This document shows positions 26,560 through 33,946 of a DNA stretch of 64,000 nt, one piece after another. How positions within the stretch are numbered: the stretch's first letter is position 1; the number at the start of each line of letters is the position of its first letter. Location of the stretch: NCBI GenBank assembly GCA_913055795.1, contig CAJXLA010000002.1:21420-85419 (forward strand), in the 5' to 3' direction. The stretch is from an uncultured Alcanivorax sp. GTDB taxonomy: Bacteria; Pseudomonadota; Gammaproteobacteria; Pseudomonadales; Alcanivoracaceae. The position numbers and the translations under genes were made by a program. Below the pieces are notes generated by a model. That model worked only from the letters and a program-made list of their open reading frames with translations, was not told the origin of the DNA and searched no databases.

Positions 26560-27738
26560 ATGCTCGTCAACTTTTTCCAGACGTTGCGCAACTACCGGGT
26601 GCCCGTAAGCATGCGCGAGTTGCTGGATCTCTATGAAGCGCTGCAGGCCCGCGTGGCCTGGGGCAGCATCGACGAGTTCTATCAGCTCGCCCGGGCGGTC
26701 ATGGTCAAGGATGAGGCCCACTATGACCGTTTCGACCGTGCCTTCGCCGCCTATTTCGAGGGTCTGGAAGAACTGGGCAATGAATGGCTTACGCAGTCCA
26801 TTCCCGAGGACTGGCTTCGCAAGGAACTGGAGAAGAACCTCACTCAGGAAGAAATCGACCAGCTGGAGGGCAACGGCAGTCTGGAAGAGCTCATGGAGAA
26901 ATTCCGTGAGCGCCTGGAGAACCAGGACGAGCGCCACGAGGGTGGCAACCGCCATATCGGCACCGGCGGCACCTCGCCCTTCGGTGCCTATGGTGCACAT
27001 CCGGAGGGCATCCGCCTGGGCGGGCCTTCGCGCAATCAGCGCGCCACCAAGGTCTGGGAAAAGCGTGAATTCGCTAACCTGGACGATTCGCGTGAACTGG
27101 GTACCCGCGACATCAAGCTCGCGCTGCGCCGCCTGCGCAAGCTCGCCCGCACCGGCCGCGAGGAAGAACTGGATCTGGACACCACCATCAGCTCCACGGC
27201 CAGGAACGCCGGCCTGCTGGATATCCATATGCGGCCGGAACAGGAAAACCGCGCCAAGGTGCTGCTGTTCTTCGATGTGGGCGGTTCCATGGATACGCAC
27301 ATCAAGACCTGCGAAGAACTGTTCTCCGCCGCCCGGCAGGAGTTCAAGCACATGGAATACTTCTACTTCCACAACTTCGTGTACGAGTATGTGTGGAAGG
27401 ACAATCGCCGGCGCTGGGACGAAAAGATGCCGTTGTGGGATGTGCTCCACAAGTACGGCCATGACTACAAGGTGATCTTCGTGGGCGATGCCGCCATGAG
27501 CCCCTATGAGATCAATTCCGTGGGCGGGTCCATTGAGCACTGGAACAAGGAAGCCGGCGCGGTCTGGTTTCAGCGCATCACCGAAACCTATGACAAGGTA
27601 GCCTGGCTCAACCCGGAGCCGCGCAAGACCTGGGACTATGTCACCTCCACCGCCTGGATTCGCCAGTTGGTCGACGACCACATGTATCCGTTGACCATGG
27701 AAGGGATTGATGAGGCGGTACGCTACCTCGCGAAGTAG
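26560..27738 (+). CDS. CoxE-like VWA-domain protein
   Basis: The protein has 392 residues. The N-terminal half is helical and charged (MRELLDLYEALQARVAWGS, then EKNLTQEEIDQLEGNGSLEELMEKFRERL). A glycine-rich linker leads to a VWA domain whose metal site reads FFDVGGSMD (D239, S243): the DxSxS motif has Gly in place of the first Ser, as in CoxE-like proteins. It is the partner of the upstream MoxR ATPase. In known cases such pairs mature molybdenum-copper or other metalloenzymes. No such enzyme is nearby, so the client is unknown. A hairpin follows. Confidence 0.85.
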   Translation: MLVNFFQTLRNYRVPVSMRELLDLYEALQARVAWGSIDEFYQLARAVMVKDEAHYDRFDRAFAAYFEGLEELGNEWLTQSIPEDWLRKELEKNLTQEEIDQLEGNGSLEELMEKFRERLENQDERHEGGNRHIGTGGTSPFGAYGAHPEGIRLGGPSRNQRATKVWEKREFANLDDSRELGTRDIKLALRRLRKLARTGREEELDLDTTISSTARNAGLLDIHMRPEQENRAKVLLFFDVGGSMDTHIKTCEELFSAARQEFKHMEYFYFHNFVYEYVWKDNRRRWDEKMPLWDVLHKYGHDYKVIFVGDAAMSPYEINSVGGSIEHWNKEAGAVWFQRITETYDKVAWLNPEPRKTWDYVTSTAWIRQLVDDHMYPLTMEGIDEAVRYLAK

Positions 27739-27750
27739 CAACACGCCAGA

Positions 27751-27781
27751 AGCGGGCGCGGGAGCGACCCCCGTGCCCGCT
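27751..27781 (+). terminator. hairpin after the VWA gene
   Basis: AGCGGGCGCGGG / CCCGTGCCCGCT forms a 12-bp stem with one G-U pair and a 7-nt loop, 12 bp after the stop. No T-run follows. It probably ends or protects the moxR-coxE transcript. The rest of the 231-bp gap to 27969 shows no clear feature. Confidence 0.6.
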
Positions 27782-27969
27782 GGATAATCCCTGCCTCGAC
27801 TTGTGATTCGGGTTTGTGTGGAAGCAGGTTGAACCGGCCGTCGCTTTTCTCCGATTACGGGCCAAAAGCATCCGCTCCGCTGTCCCGGAAATGCTATTGT
27901 GAAATTTCCATTCTTTCCCGTACCGGTTGCCAAGGCGTCATGGAAGGGTGACAACATTCAGAGGGACCC

Positions 27970-28401
27970 ATGAGTCAAACGAAGATGTTCGAAAGCCTGG
28001 GCGCGCCATTGCGCAATGTGCGCTCGTCCTGTGGCAGTGTCCGCGAATCCGATGGCGCCGTGTTTCTGCGGGTCTGGCAGGACAGCAGCCGGAAAATCGA
28101 CGGCAAACGCTATATGTGGATCTCGGACGACACGCCCGTGGCCGAAGACGCAGCGACCCGGGAGCGGCTGGAGCATGCCCGTCTGATCCAGTCCGGGCGA
28201 CCCTGCTACATGGTCATGTGCCAGGCCGAGGATACCCGTGCCGAGCCGCGTAAAGTGAAGACGTTCAATGCCCGGGAGCTTTTTGAAGGCGGCGAGGTTG
28301 TTTTCACGGAAGGCGCCTACTGGCTCGAGCTGGCGGGACGGGTGGCGGTCAAGCATGTGACCTCGGAAAGGAAGGAATCGGCCGATTCCAGTAACGCTTG
28401 A
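27970..28401 (+). CDS. conserved-type hypothetical protein, 143 aa
   Basis: I do not recognise a named domain. The protein has 143 residues, is soluble, and opens MSQTKMFESLGAPLRNVRSSCGSVRESDGAVFLRVWQD, followed by KIDGKRYMWISDD, a central RPCYMVMCQAED with two Cys, and KTFNARELFEGGEVVFTEGAYWLELAGRVAV. The mixture of short beta-strand-like segments suggests a compact beta-rich fold. AGAGGGA precedes the ATG, so it is well translated. It is a lone gene with no operon partner, convergent with a DUF1499 lipoprotein gene. No function is proposed. Confidence 0.75.
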   Translation: MSQTKMFESLGAPLRNVRSSCGSVRESDGAVFLRVWQDSSRKIDGKRYMWISDDTPVAEDAATRERLEHARLIQSGRPCYMVMCQAEDTRAEPRKVKTFNARELFEGGEVVFTEGAYWLELAGRVAVKHVTSERKESADSSNA

Positions 28402-28507
28402 CGCGCCTGTGTCCGGTCCGGTGTTTGCAATCGGCAAGGGCCGCGCCTTCGTGGAACTCTTTGAACCGGACTGACTCGGTCCCGAACAGCGCAACGGGCT
28501 GGCAATG

Positions 28508-28996
28508 CTATTTCCGGCTGGTTTCGTCCTTCCCGCTGATCAGCTCGGCCTCGATCAGCTTTTTCCGCAGTTTGTCCACCCGCTCGCGATTCACGTTGAA
28601 ATCGTAATAGCCCACCCGTGCACTGGACCGGACATGAACCCGGTTGCTCTCACGTGTCCGCAGGAGCTCCAGGTCATCGGTATAGAAGCGCCAGGGGCTG
28701 ACCACTTCCGCGTGCAGATAGTATTCGCTGCGCTTGACCACGGTGGTGCGTTCCATGCCGTTGACGACTTCACCCAGACGTTGCCAGGTGTCATCGCTGT
28801 GGGCCTGAAGTTCGAAGGGCGCGATCTGCTTGTCCGGGTCCTCGGCCTGACTGCTCACGCAGCGCGGCGGTTCCGGGCAGGGCGTCAGCTCGCCGTCCTC
28901 GGCCAACCCCGTGCTGTGCCGGGTGATGGAGCAGGCGGAAAGCGTCAACACCATCAGGGGCAGGGCAGTGCGGCAAGCGATGGCGCGAGCGGTCAT
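28508..28996 (-). CDS. DUF1499-domain lipoprotein
   Basis: The protein has 162 residues. A lipoprotein signal peptide ends LTLSAC (lipid-modified C22). The DUF1499 domain opens with CPEPPRCVSSQAED and continues WQRLGEVVNGMERTTVVKRSEYYLHAEV, DDLELLR, VHVRSSARVGYYDFNVNRERVDKLRKKL, all in the family order. DUF1499 proteins are envelope proteins of unknown role. GGAGAG precedes the ATG. It is a single gene, divergent from the toxin-antitoxin pair. Confidence 0.85.
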   Translation of the reverse strand: MTARAIACRTALPLMVLTLSACSITRHSTGLAEDGELTPCPEPPRCVSSQAEDPDKQIAPFELQAHSDDTWQRLGEVVNGMERTTVVKRSEYYLHAEVVSPWRFYTDDLELLRTRESNRVHVRSSARVGYYDFNVNRERVDKLRKKLIEAELISGKDETSRK

Positions 28997-29067
28997 GAGT
29001 CTCTCCGGCTGAAGTCAGACCTACAGCATACGCACGAACCGTGGTTGTGACGTGAAAAGATTCGGCC

Positions 29068-29105
29068 TTGCTCGTTGATCGTGCTGATTGCTACATTTGT
29101 AGCAA
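29068..29105 (+). promoter_or_regulatory. promoter and palindromic operator of the toxin-antitoxin pair
   Basis: TTGCTC (29068-29073) and TACATT (29092-29097) form a -35/-10 pair with an 18-bp spacer. The -10 lies inside a perfect inverted repeat, TTGCTACA-TT-TGTAGCAA (29088-29105). A repressor bound there would block RNA polymerase, the usual arrangement for antitoxin autoregulation. Confidence 0.6.
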
Positions 29106-29127
29106 GATGCAGCAGCCGAGGTGGGTT

Positions 29128-29529
29128 ATGGCAAGTCCCATGAGACTGGACGCGGCGCTGGTGCGCGCGGCCGAGGCGCAAGGGCGGCTGGAGAAGCGCT
29201 CCACGCCCCGGCAGATCGAGTACTGGGCGGAGCTGGGCCGGCAGCTGGCCGGTGAGCTGTCCCTGGAGGATGTACTGGCCGTCCGTCAGGGGCTGGCGCG
29301 CGTCCGGGTTGAGGCCGTGGAAGCGGGCCCGGTGGATTCGGACGAGGTGTTCGCCCGGGTCGACGAACTGCGCGAGGATGGTGGGCTCTATGAGGCGGTA
29401 ACGGAGGCGCCCGTTCACTTCGAGCCCAGCCGGAGCCGGCCGGGCATGCTGGACCGGGTTTATCCCGACGGCCGACGGGAAACCGGTGTGTTCCGTGACG
29501 GTGAATTCCGGGTGGCTCATTCCGCATGA
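29128..29529 (+). CDS. ParD-like antitoxin
   Basis: The protein has 133 residues from the ATG with AGGTGGG upstream; in-frame ATGs 7 or 13 codons earlier are less well placed. It opens MASPMRLDAALVRAAEAQGRLEKRSTPRQIEYWAELGR, which fits a ribbon-helix-helix type DNA-binding N-terminus of the ParD-like family. The C-terminal half (PGMLDRVYPDGRRETGVFRDGEFRVAH) would contact the toxin. It overlaps the downstream zeta-like kinase gene by 4 bp (ATGA), as in coupled toxin-antitoxin operons. A palindromic operator lies upstream. Confidence 0.8.
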   Translation: MASPMRLDAALVRAAEAQGRLEKRSTPRQIEYWAELGRQLAGELSLEDVLAVRQGLARVRVEAVEAGPVDSDEVFARVDELREDGGLYEAVTEAPVHFEPSRSRPGMLDRVYPDGRRETGVFRDGEFRVAHSA

Positions 29530-30107
29530 GTGCGCCTCAGCTCTGGCTGCTGGCCGGTGGTAACGGGGCCGGCAAATCCACCTTTTATCGTCTTGCCCTT
29601 CAGCCCCGGGGACTGCCCTTTATCAATGCGGACCGGATTGCCCGCGATCTGGCACCGACGGAGACGGACAACACGAGCTATCAGGCCGCTGTTATAGCCG
29701 AAAAGCTGCGCACGGAGTGGCTGGAAGCGGGACGGACCTTTTGTTTTGAAACCGTGTTCTCTCATCCGGGCAAGGTGGATTTCGTCGCCCGGGCCCGGGC
29801 GCTGGGCTACAAGGTTCTCTTTGTCTATATGCATCTGGAGTCTGCCGAGCTGAATCTGGCCCGGGTGAGTCAGCGCGTGAGTTCCGGAGGCCATGGTGTG
29901 CCGGAAGACAAGGTTCGCAGCCGTTTGCCCCGGACCCGGGAGCATGCCCGCCGTGTTGTCCCCCTGGTGGATGAGCTGCGTCTGCTCGACAACAGCCAGC
30001 GCGCTACCCCTTTTCACGAGCTCGCATTGGTGCGCCAGGGCCGGGTGGTGCGGGCCGTGAATCCCTTGCCCGACTGGGCGCGATCCCTGTTGGCCGTTTC
30101 GCGTTGA
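29526..30107 (+). CDS. zeta-toxin-like P-loop kinase
   Basis: The protein has 193 residues. Walker A is GGNGAGKST (11-19). INADRIARDL carries D36 at the place of the catalytic aspartate of zeta toxins. FCFETVFSHPGKVDF and RVSQRVSSGGHGVPEDKVRSRLPRT match the substrate-binding and lid segments of the zeta/AAA_33 type. Classical zeta toxins phosphorylate UDP-N-acetylglucosamine; that activity is inferred here by family only. The upstream partner is ParD-like rather than an epsilon antitoxin. Confidence 0.82.
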   Translation: MSAPQLWLLAGGNGAGKSTFYRLALQPRGLPFINADRIARDLAPTETDNTSYQAAVIAEKLRTEWLEAGRTFCFETVFSHPGKVDFVARARALGYKVLFVYMHLESAELNLARVSQRVSSGGHGVPEDKVRSRLPRTREHARRVVPLVDELRLLDNSQRATPFHELALVRQGRVVRAVNPLPDWARSLLAVSR

Positions 30108-30146
30108 AGGATAGCTCCGGTTCGCTGCGGCGTATGGCGGGGACGG

Positions 30147-30176
30147 TTACAAGTCCGGGCCCGGCTCGGGTACGCT
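30147..30176 (+). promoter_or_regulatory. weak candidate promoter of the antiporter operon
   Basis: TTACAA (30147-30152), an 18-bp spacer and TACGCT (30171-30176), 27 bp before the mnhE ATG. Each hexamer deviates from consensus. It is the only candidate in the 96-bp gap after the toxin gene. Confidence 0.35.
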
Positions 30177-30203
30177 GTGCCCTGGCCTACAGGGGAGAAC
30201 GGG

Positions 30204-30713
30204 ATGCCGGAAACACGACAGCGGCTGAATGATGTCATGACGGCATGGGGCCGTTTTCTCGTTCTCTTTCTGCTCTGGTGGATCATCTCCGAAGGCGATG
30301 GGAGCGGTCTGTGGTTCGGGGGCATCGCCGCCGCGCTGGTGGCCTGGTTCTCGGTACGTTTTTTCGCGGGCGATGACTATCGCATCCGCTGGCGGGCCCT
30401 GCCCGGTTTCGCGGTCTTTTTCCTCACCCGATCCGTGGCGGCGGGCACCGACGTGGCGCTTCGTTTGCTGCGGCCTGCACTGCCCCTTCAGCCCGGGGAA
30501 ATTACGCTCACCACCCGGCTTCCCGGCGGGGCGCCACACGGGTTGCTGGCCAATACCCTGAGTCTCTTGCCCGGCACGCTGACCGTGTCTCTGCGCGGCG
30601 ATACGCTGGTGCTTCACGGCCTGGATCTGCGCATGGACCTGGAGGCTTCGGTGCGCCAGGTGGAAGTGCGCATCGCGCGGCTGTTCGGCTGTCGGCTGGA
30701 GTCGGCATCATGA
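30204..30713 (+). CDS. mnhE: Mrp/Mnh-type cation:proton antiporter subunit E
   Basis: The protein has 169 residues from the ATG with AGGGGAG upstream. Two or three hydrophobic helices at the N-terminus (FLVLFLLWWIISEG, WFGGIAAALVAWFSV, LPGFAVFFLTRSVAAG) are followed by a cytoplasmic domain with LLANTLSLLPGTLTVSLRGDTLVLHGLD, the MrpE/MnhE/MbhA hallmark. It is the first gene of a nine-gene operon in which each gene overlaps the next by 4-8 bp. Order E-F-G first is that of the archaeal Mbh membrane arm. Confidence 0.92.
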   Translation: MPETRQRLNDVMTAWGRFLVLFLLWWIISEGDGSGLWFGGIAAALVAWFSVRFFAGDDYRIRWRALPGFAVFFLTRSVAAGTDVALRLLRPALPLQPGEITLTTRLPGGAPHGLLANTLSLLPGTLTVSLRGDTLVLHGLDLRMDLEASVRQVEVRIARLFGCRLESAS

Positions 30714-30991
30714 CGCTGATGTTGTCTGGCACCGCCCTGGTGTTGCTGGCGACCCTGGTGCTGGGCCTGGTCCGCATCTGGCTGGGTCCGGCGCCGGCGG
30801 ATCGCATGCTCGCCTCGCAGCTGTTCGGTACCACCGGAGTGGCGTTGCTGCTGGTACTGGCCGAGGCCCAGACGGCGCCCGCGTTGCGGGACGCGGCCCT
30901 GACCCTGGCGGTGCTGGCCATTCTTGCCTGTGTGGCTTTTGTCACGCGCATGGTGGGTGCGGACGTGGACGAAGACGAGGGGGACTCGTGA
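30710..30991 (+). CDS. mnhF: Mrp/Mnh-type antiporter subunit F
   Basis: The protein has 93 residues and three transmembrane helices. VRIWLGPAPADRMLASQLFGTTGVALL is the MrpF/MnhF signature (GPxxxDR). It ends with a short acidic tail, DVDEDEGDS. ATGA overlap with mnhE implies coupled translation. It is a small structural subunit of the antiporter's membrane arm (equivalent to MbhB). Confidence 0.92.
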   Translation: MTLMLSGTALVLLATLVLGLVRIWLGPAPADRMLASQLFGTTGVALLLVLAEAQTAPALRDAALTLAVLAILACVAFVTRMVGADVDEDEGDS

Positions 30992-31284
30992 GCGGGCTCG
31001 AGTTGCTGCGGGTGCTGTTGCTCGCCGCGGGTTGTTTCTTCTTTGCGGTGGGCACCCTGGGCCTTTTCCGCCTGCCGGATACTCGTACCCGGCTCCACGC
31101 CCTGACCAAGGTGGACAATCTGGGACTGGGCCTGATGGTGCTCGGGTTACTGCCCGGGGTGGAATCCGTGCCCGCGGGTCTGAAGCTGGTGCTGATCTGG
31201 CTGGTGGCCCTGGCGGCCGCCGCCACCGCCGCTCACCTGGTGGCCCGGGCCGTCCGTGTCAGCGAGGGAGACGACGATGGCTGA
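30988..31284 (+). CDS. mnhG: Mrp/Mnh-type antiporter subunit G
   Basis: The protein has 98 residues and three helices. GCFFFAVGTLGLFRLPDTRTRLHALTKVDNLGLGL is diagnostic of MrpG/MnhG/MbhC (GxxGxxRxPDxxTRxHAxTK). A GTG start overlaps the mnhF stop by 4 bp. The acidic C-terminus SEGDDDG overlaps the start of the next gene. Confidence 0.93.
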   Translation: MSGLELLRVLLLAAGCFFFAVGTLGLFRLPDTRTRLHALTKVDNLGLGLMVLGLLPGVESVPAGLKLVLIWLVALAAAATAAHLVARAVRVSEGDDDG

Positions 31285-31528
31285 ACTGTTGCTGGACGTG
31301 CTCCTGGTGCTGGCCCTGTTGAGTACGGCCTCGGCGGCCCTGCTGTCCCGGGACCTCTTCCGCGCCGTGGTGCTCTTTATCGCTTTCGGCCTGTTGCTGT
31401 CGCTGTCCTGGGTGCGGTTGCACGCGCCGGATCTGGCCCTGGCCGAGGCGGCCATCGGCGCCGGGCTGACCGGCGTATTGTTGCTGGACGCCGTCAGTCA
31501 TTTCCGCGGGCGCCGGGAGGTGGAATGA
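31277..31528 (+). CDS. MbhD-like subunit (DUF4040), corresponding to the C-terminal part of MrpA
   Basis: The protein has 83 residues from an ATG with GAGGGAG upstream, overlapping mnhG by 8 bp. Three helices with LLSRDLFRAVVLFIAFGLLLSLSWVRLHAPDLALAEAAIGAGLTGVLLLDAV match the MbhD segment (AxDLAxTEAAVGAG type) normally fused to the C-terminus of MrpA. Here it stands alone, as in Mbh hydrogenases. A free-standing MbhD next to MnhE-F-G and before MnhB points to the Mbh-like gene order. Confidence 0.85.
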   Translation: MAELLLDVLLVLALLSTASAALLSRDLFRAVVLFIAFGLLLSLSWVRLHAPDLALAEAAIGAGLTGVLLLDAVSHFRGRREVE

Positions 31529-32196
31529 AAGCCGGGGTGGTGACGGTGCTGGCCTTGCTGCTGGGCGGCATCCTGGCGCCCGTGGTGGTGGCGGTGGCGA
31601 GCGCTGATCCCGGCACGAGCCTGCACACGCTGGTCCAAACCCGTCTTGAGGCCAGCGGCGTGGAGCATCCGGTGACGGCCGTGCTGCTCAATTTCCGCGC
31701 TTATGACACCCTGCTGGAAATCGGCGTGCTGGTCGTGGCGGGCATCACCGGCATGTCGCTCAGCCGCGCCGGCGCGCGGGCGGAGCCGGAGCTGCGCAGT
31801 ACCAACACGCTCCTCCATGCGCTGGCGCGCTGGTTCGTGCCCCTGATGCTGCTGCTGGCGGCCTGGCTGCTCTGGGCCGGTTCCCACCGGCCCGGCGGGG
31901 CCTTTCAGGCCGGGGCCGTGCTGGCCGCCGCCGGGGTCATGATGCGCCTCACGGGTCTGCCCACCGCCTGGATCGCCCCCGGACCCATGTTGCGGCTGGG
32001 GTTGAGCGCGGGCTTTTCCGTCTTCCTGCTGGTGGCCGCGGTGGGCGCGCTCACGGGCCGGGCCTTTCTGGCGTATCCGCCCCTGCTGTCCGGACCCCTG
32101 ATCCTGGTGATCGAGACCCTGCTGACCCTGTCCATCGGCATGATCCTGCTGGGGCTCTATGTCGCCGCTGCGCAGCGAGACGGGGCGGACGAATGA
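31525..32196 (+). CDS. fused MbhE-MnhB antiporter subunit
   Basis: The protein has 223 residues, longer than a plain MrpB (about 140). Residues 1-85 contain HPVTAVLLNFRAYDTLLEIGVLV, the MbhE segment that usually lies at the end of MrpA. Residues from about 100 carry WFVPLMLLLAAWLLWAGSHRPGGAFQAGAVLAAAGVMMR, the MnhB/MbhF core (HxxPGGGFQxG type). The two parts appear to be one polypeptide with no internal frame break. It overlaps its neighbours by 4 bp on each side. Confidence 0.85.
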   Translation: MKAGVVTVLALLLGGILAPVVVAVASADPGTSLHTLVQTRLEASGVEHPVTAVLLNFRAYDTLLEIGVLVVAGITGMSLSRAGARAEPELRSTNTLLHALARWFVPLMLLLAAWLLWAGSHRPGGAFQAGAVLAAAGVMMRLTGLPTAWIAPGPMLRLGLSAGFSVFLLVAAVGALTGRAFLAYPPLLSGPLILVIETLLTLSIGMILLGLYVAAAQRDGADE

Positions 32197-32498
32197 GCCC
32201 GGGTCTGCTCTATGCCCTGGCCGGAATGCTGCTCTTCGTGATGGGGCTGGCCGGTTTCGCCCTGTTGCGGCATCTGCTGCGGCGTTTGATGGCGTTCAAT
32301 CTGGTGGGCTCCGGTACCTTTCTGGTGCTGGTGGGCCTGGCGCAGCGCCCGGATGGTGAGCCCGACCCGGTCGCGCAGGCCCTGGTGCTCACCGGCATTG
32401 TCGTGGCCATTGCCGCCACGGCCCTGGCCCTGGTGCTGATGCGCCGCTGGTTCGATCTCACCGGCCGCACCCGGCTGGACGGGGAGGCGGACGAATGA
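32193..32498 (+). CDS. mnhC: Mrp/Mnh-type antiporter subunit C (NuoK-like)
   Basis: The protein has 101 residues and three helices, the size and pattern of MnhC/MbhG/NuoK. MAFNLVGSGTFLVLVGLA and DPVAQALVLTGIVVAIAATALALVLMRRWF match the NuoK/MrpC pattern (NxxxxAxxLxxxxxG; DPxxQALVLTAIVI). It ends in a hydrophilic tail, TGRTRLDGEADE. ATGA overlaps on both sides. Confidence 0.92.
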   Translation: MSPGLLYALAGMLLFVMGLAGFALLRHLLRRLMAFNLVGSGTFLVLVGLAQRPDGEPDPVAQALVLTGIVVAIAATALALVLMRRWFDLTGRTRLDGEADE

Positions 32499-33946
32499 CG
32501 CTCAACCTCTTGGTGGCCGGTCTGTTGTTCACGCCCCTGGCCTGGGCTGTGGTGTCCCTGCTGATCGGCTTCCGCGCGGGCCGCTGGCTGGCCGGCGCGG
32601 GCATGGTGCTGCAGGCCGGGGTGACGCTGGGTCTGGTCTGGACGTTAACGGGGCAGGGCGGTTTCGAATATGCATTGGGCGACTGGCAGCCGCCGCTGGG
32701 CATCGGCCTGCGGGTGGATGGCATGGCGCTGACGCTGGTGTTGCTTACCACCCTGGTGGCTTCGGCCTGTGGCTTGCATGCCGCGGGCTATCTGGAGGCG
32801 GACCGCCCGGGCCAGCGCTATTTCTGGCCCCTGTTCTGGTTCCTCTGGGCGGGTATCAACGGGGTCTGGCTGGCCGGCGATATCTTCAATATCTATGTGG
32901 GCCTGGAACTGGTCACCCTGGCGGCCGTGGGGCTGGTGGCCCTGAGCGGCGAGCCGCCGGCGTTGCGCGCCGCCCTGCGCTATCTCTTTGCCGCGCTGGC
33001 CGGCTCGCTGGCCTTTCTGCTGGGCGTGGCCCTGCTGTACGGCGCCTACGGCACCCTGTCCCTGCGGTTGCTGGCGGAGGCGGTGCAGGCGGACGGCACC
33101 GGCAGCGCGGCCCTGGCGCTGATGTTCGCCGGCCTGGCGGTGAAGACCGCGCTCTTTCCCGTGCATGCCTGGCTACCGCCCGCCCATGGCATTGCCCATG
33201 CCCCGGTGAGCGCATTGTTGTCGGCCCTGGTGGTCAAGGCTTCGGCCTGGGTTGCCATCCGGCTCTGGCTGGATCTCGGGCCGGTCCTGGGCAGTTCCGG
33301 CGGAGCCTTTTTGATGGGCTTGCTGGGAACGGCGGCCATTGTCTGGGGCAGCTGGATGGCCTGGTGTCAGACCGGACTCAAGAAGCTGGTGGCCTATTCA
33401 TCGGTGGGGCAGGTGGGGTATCTCTTTTTGCTGTTCCCGCTCACCTTCGCGGTGTCGGACCGGGTGGCGGAGCTGGCGACACAGGGCGTGATGCTGCATC
33501 TGATCAGCCACGCCCTGGCCAAGGCGGCGCTGTTCATGGCCGCGGGCAATTTGATCTGGGCGGTGGGGGATGGACGCATTGTCTCGCTGGCGGGTGCGGG
33601 CCGTCATCTGCCCCTGTCCCTGTTCGCCTTCGGGCTGGCGGCCGTGTCCATCATGGGCTTGCCGCCTTCGGGCGGTTTTACCGCCAAGTGGCTGTTGTTG
33701 CAGGCGGCCTGGCAGGCCGGGCAATGGGGGTGGGCGCTGGCGGTGCTTGTGGGCGGACTGCTCGCGGCGCTCTATGTGTTCAAGGTGTTCGCGGCCTGCT
33801 ATGTGGACAAGGCAAGCGGTGATGATTTCCATTACCCGCCGCGCCGGCTGGATCTCATGCCCCTGGGCCTGGCCGTGATGGCGCTGGGTCTGGGGCTGGT
33901 TGCGGGGCTCCCGCTCCACTGGATGGGCATCGGAGGTGCGCCGTGA
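32495..33946 (+). CDS. MrpD/NuoN-like antiporter subunit, first of three
   Basis: The protein has 483 residues and about 14 helices (proton-conducting antiporter family PF00361). The TM5 glutamate E138 is in IYVGLELVTL and the TM7 lysine K217 is in GLAVKTALFPVHAWLPPAH, so the ion-translocating pair is intact. Further polar residues occur in HALAKAALFMAAG and MGLPPSGGFTAKWLL. The nearest relatives by family would be MnhD/MbhH. Together with the next two genes it gives the operon three large antiporter-like subunits, whereas standard Mrp has two (A and D). Confidence 0.9.
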   Translation: MTLNLLVAGLLFTPLAWAVVSLLIGFRAGRWLAGAGMVLQAGVTLGLVWTLTGQGGFEYALGDWQPPLGIGLRVDGMALTLVLLTTLVASACGLHAAGYLEADRPGQRYFWPLFWFLWAGINGVWLAGDIFNIYVGLELVTLAAVGLVALSGEPPALRAALRYLFAALAGSLAFLLGVALLYGAYGTLSLRLLAEAVQADGTGSAALALMFAGLAVKTALFPVHAWLPPAHGIAHAPVSALLSALVVKASAWVAIRLWLDLGPVLGSSGGAFLMGLLGTAAIVWGSWMAWCQTGLKKLVAYSSVGQVGYLFLLFPLTFAVSDRVAELATQGVMLHLISHALAKAALFMAAGNLIWAVGDGRIVSLAGAGRHLPLSLFAFGLAAVSIMGLPPSGGFTAKWLLLQAAWQAGQWGWALAVLVGGLLAALYVFKVFAACYVDKASGDDFHYPPRRLDLMPLGLAVMALGLGLVAGLPLHWMGIGGAP

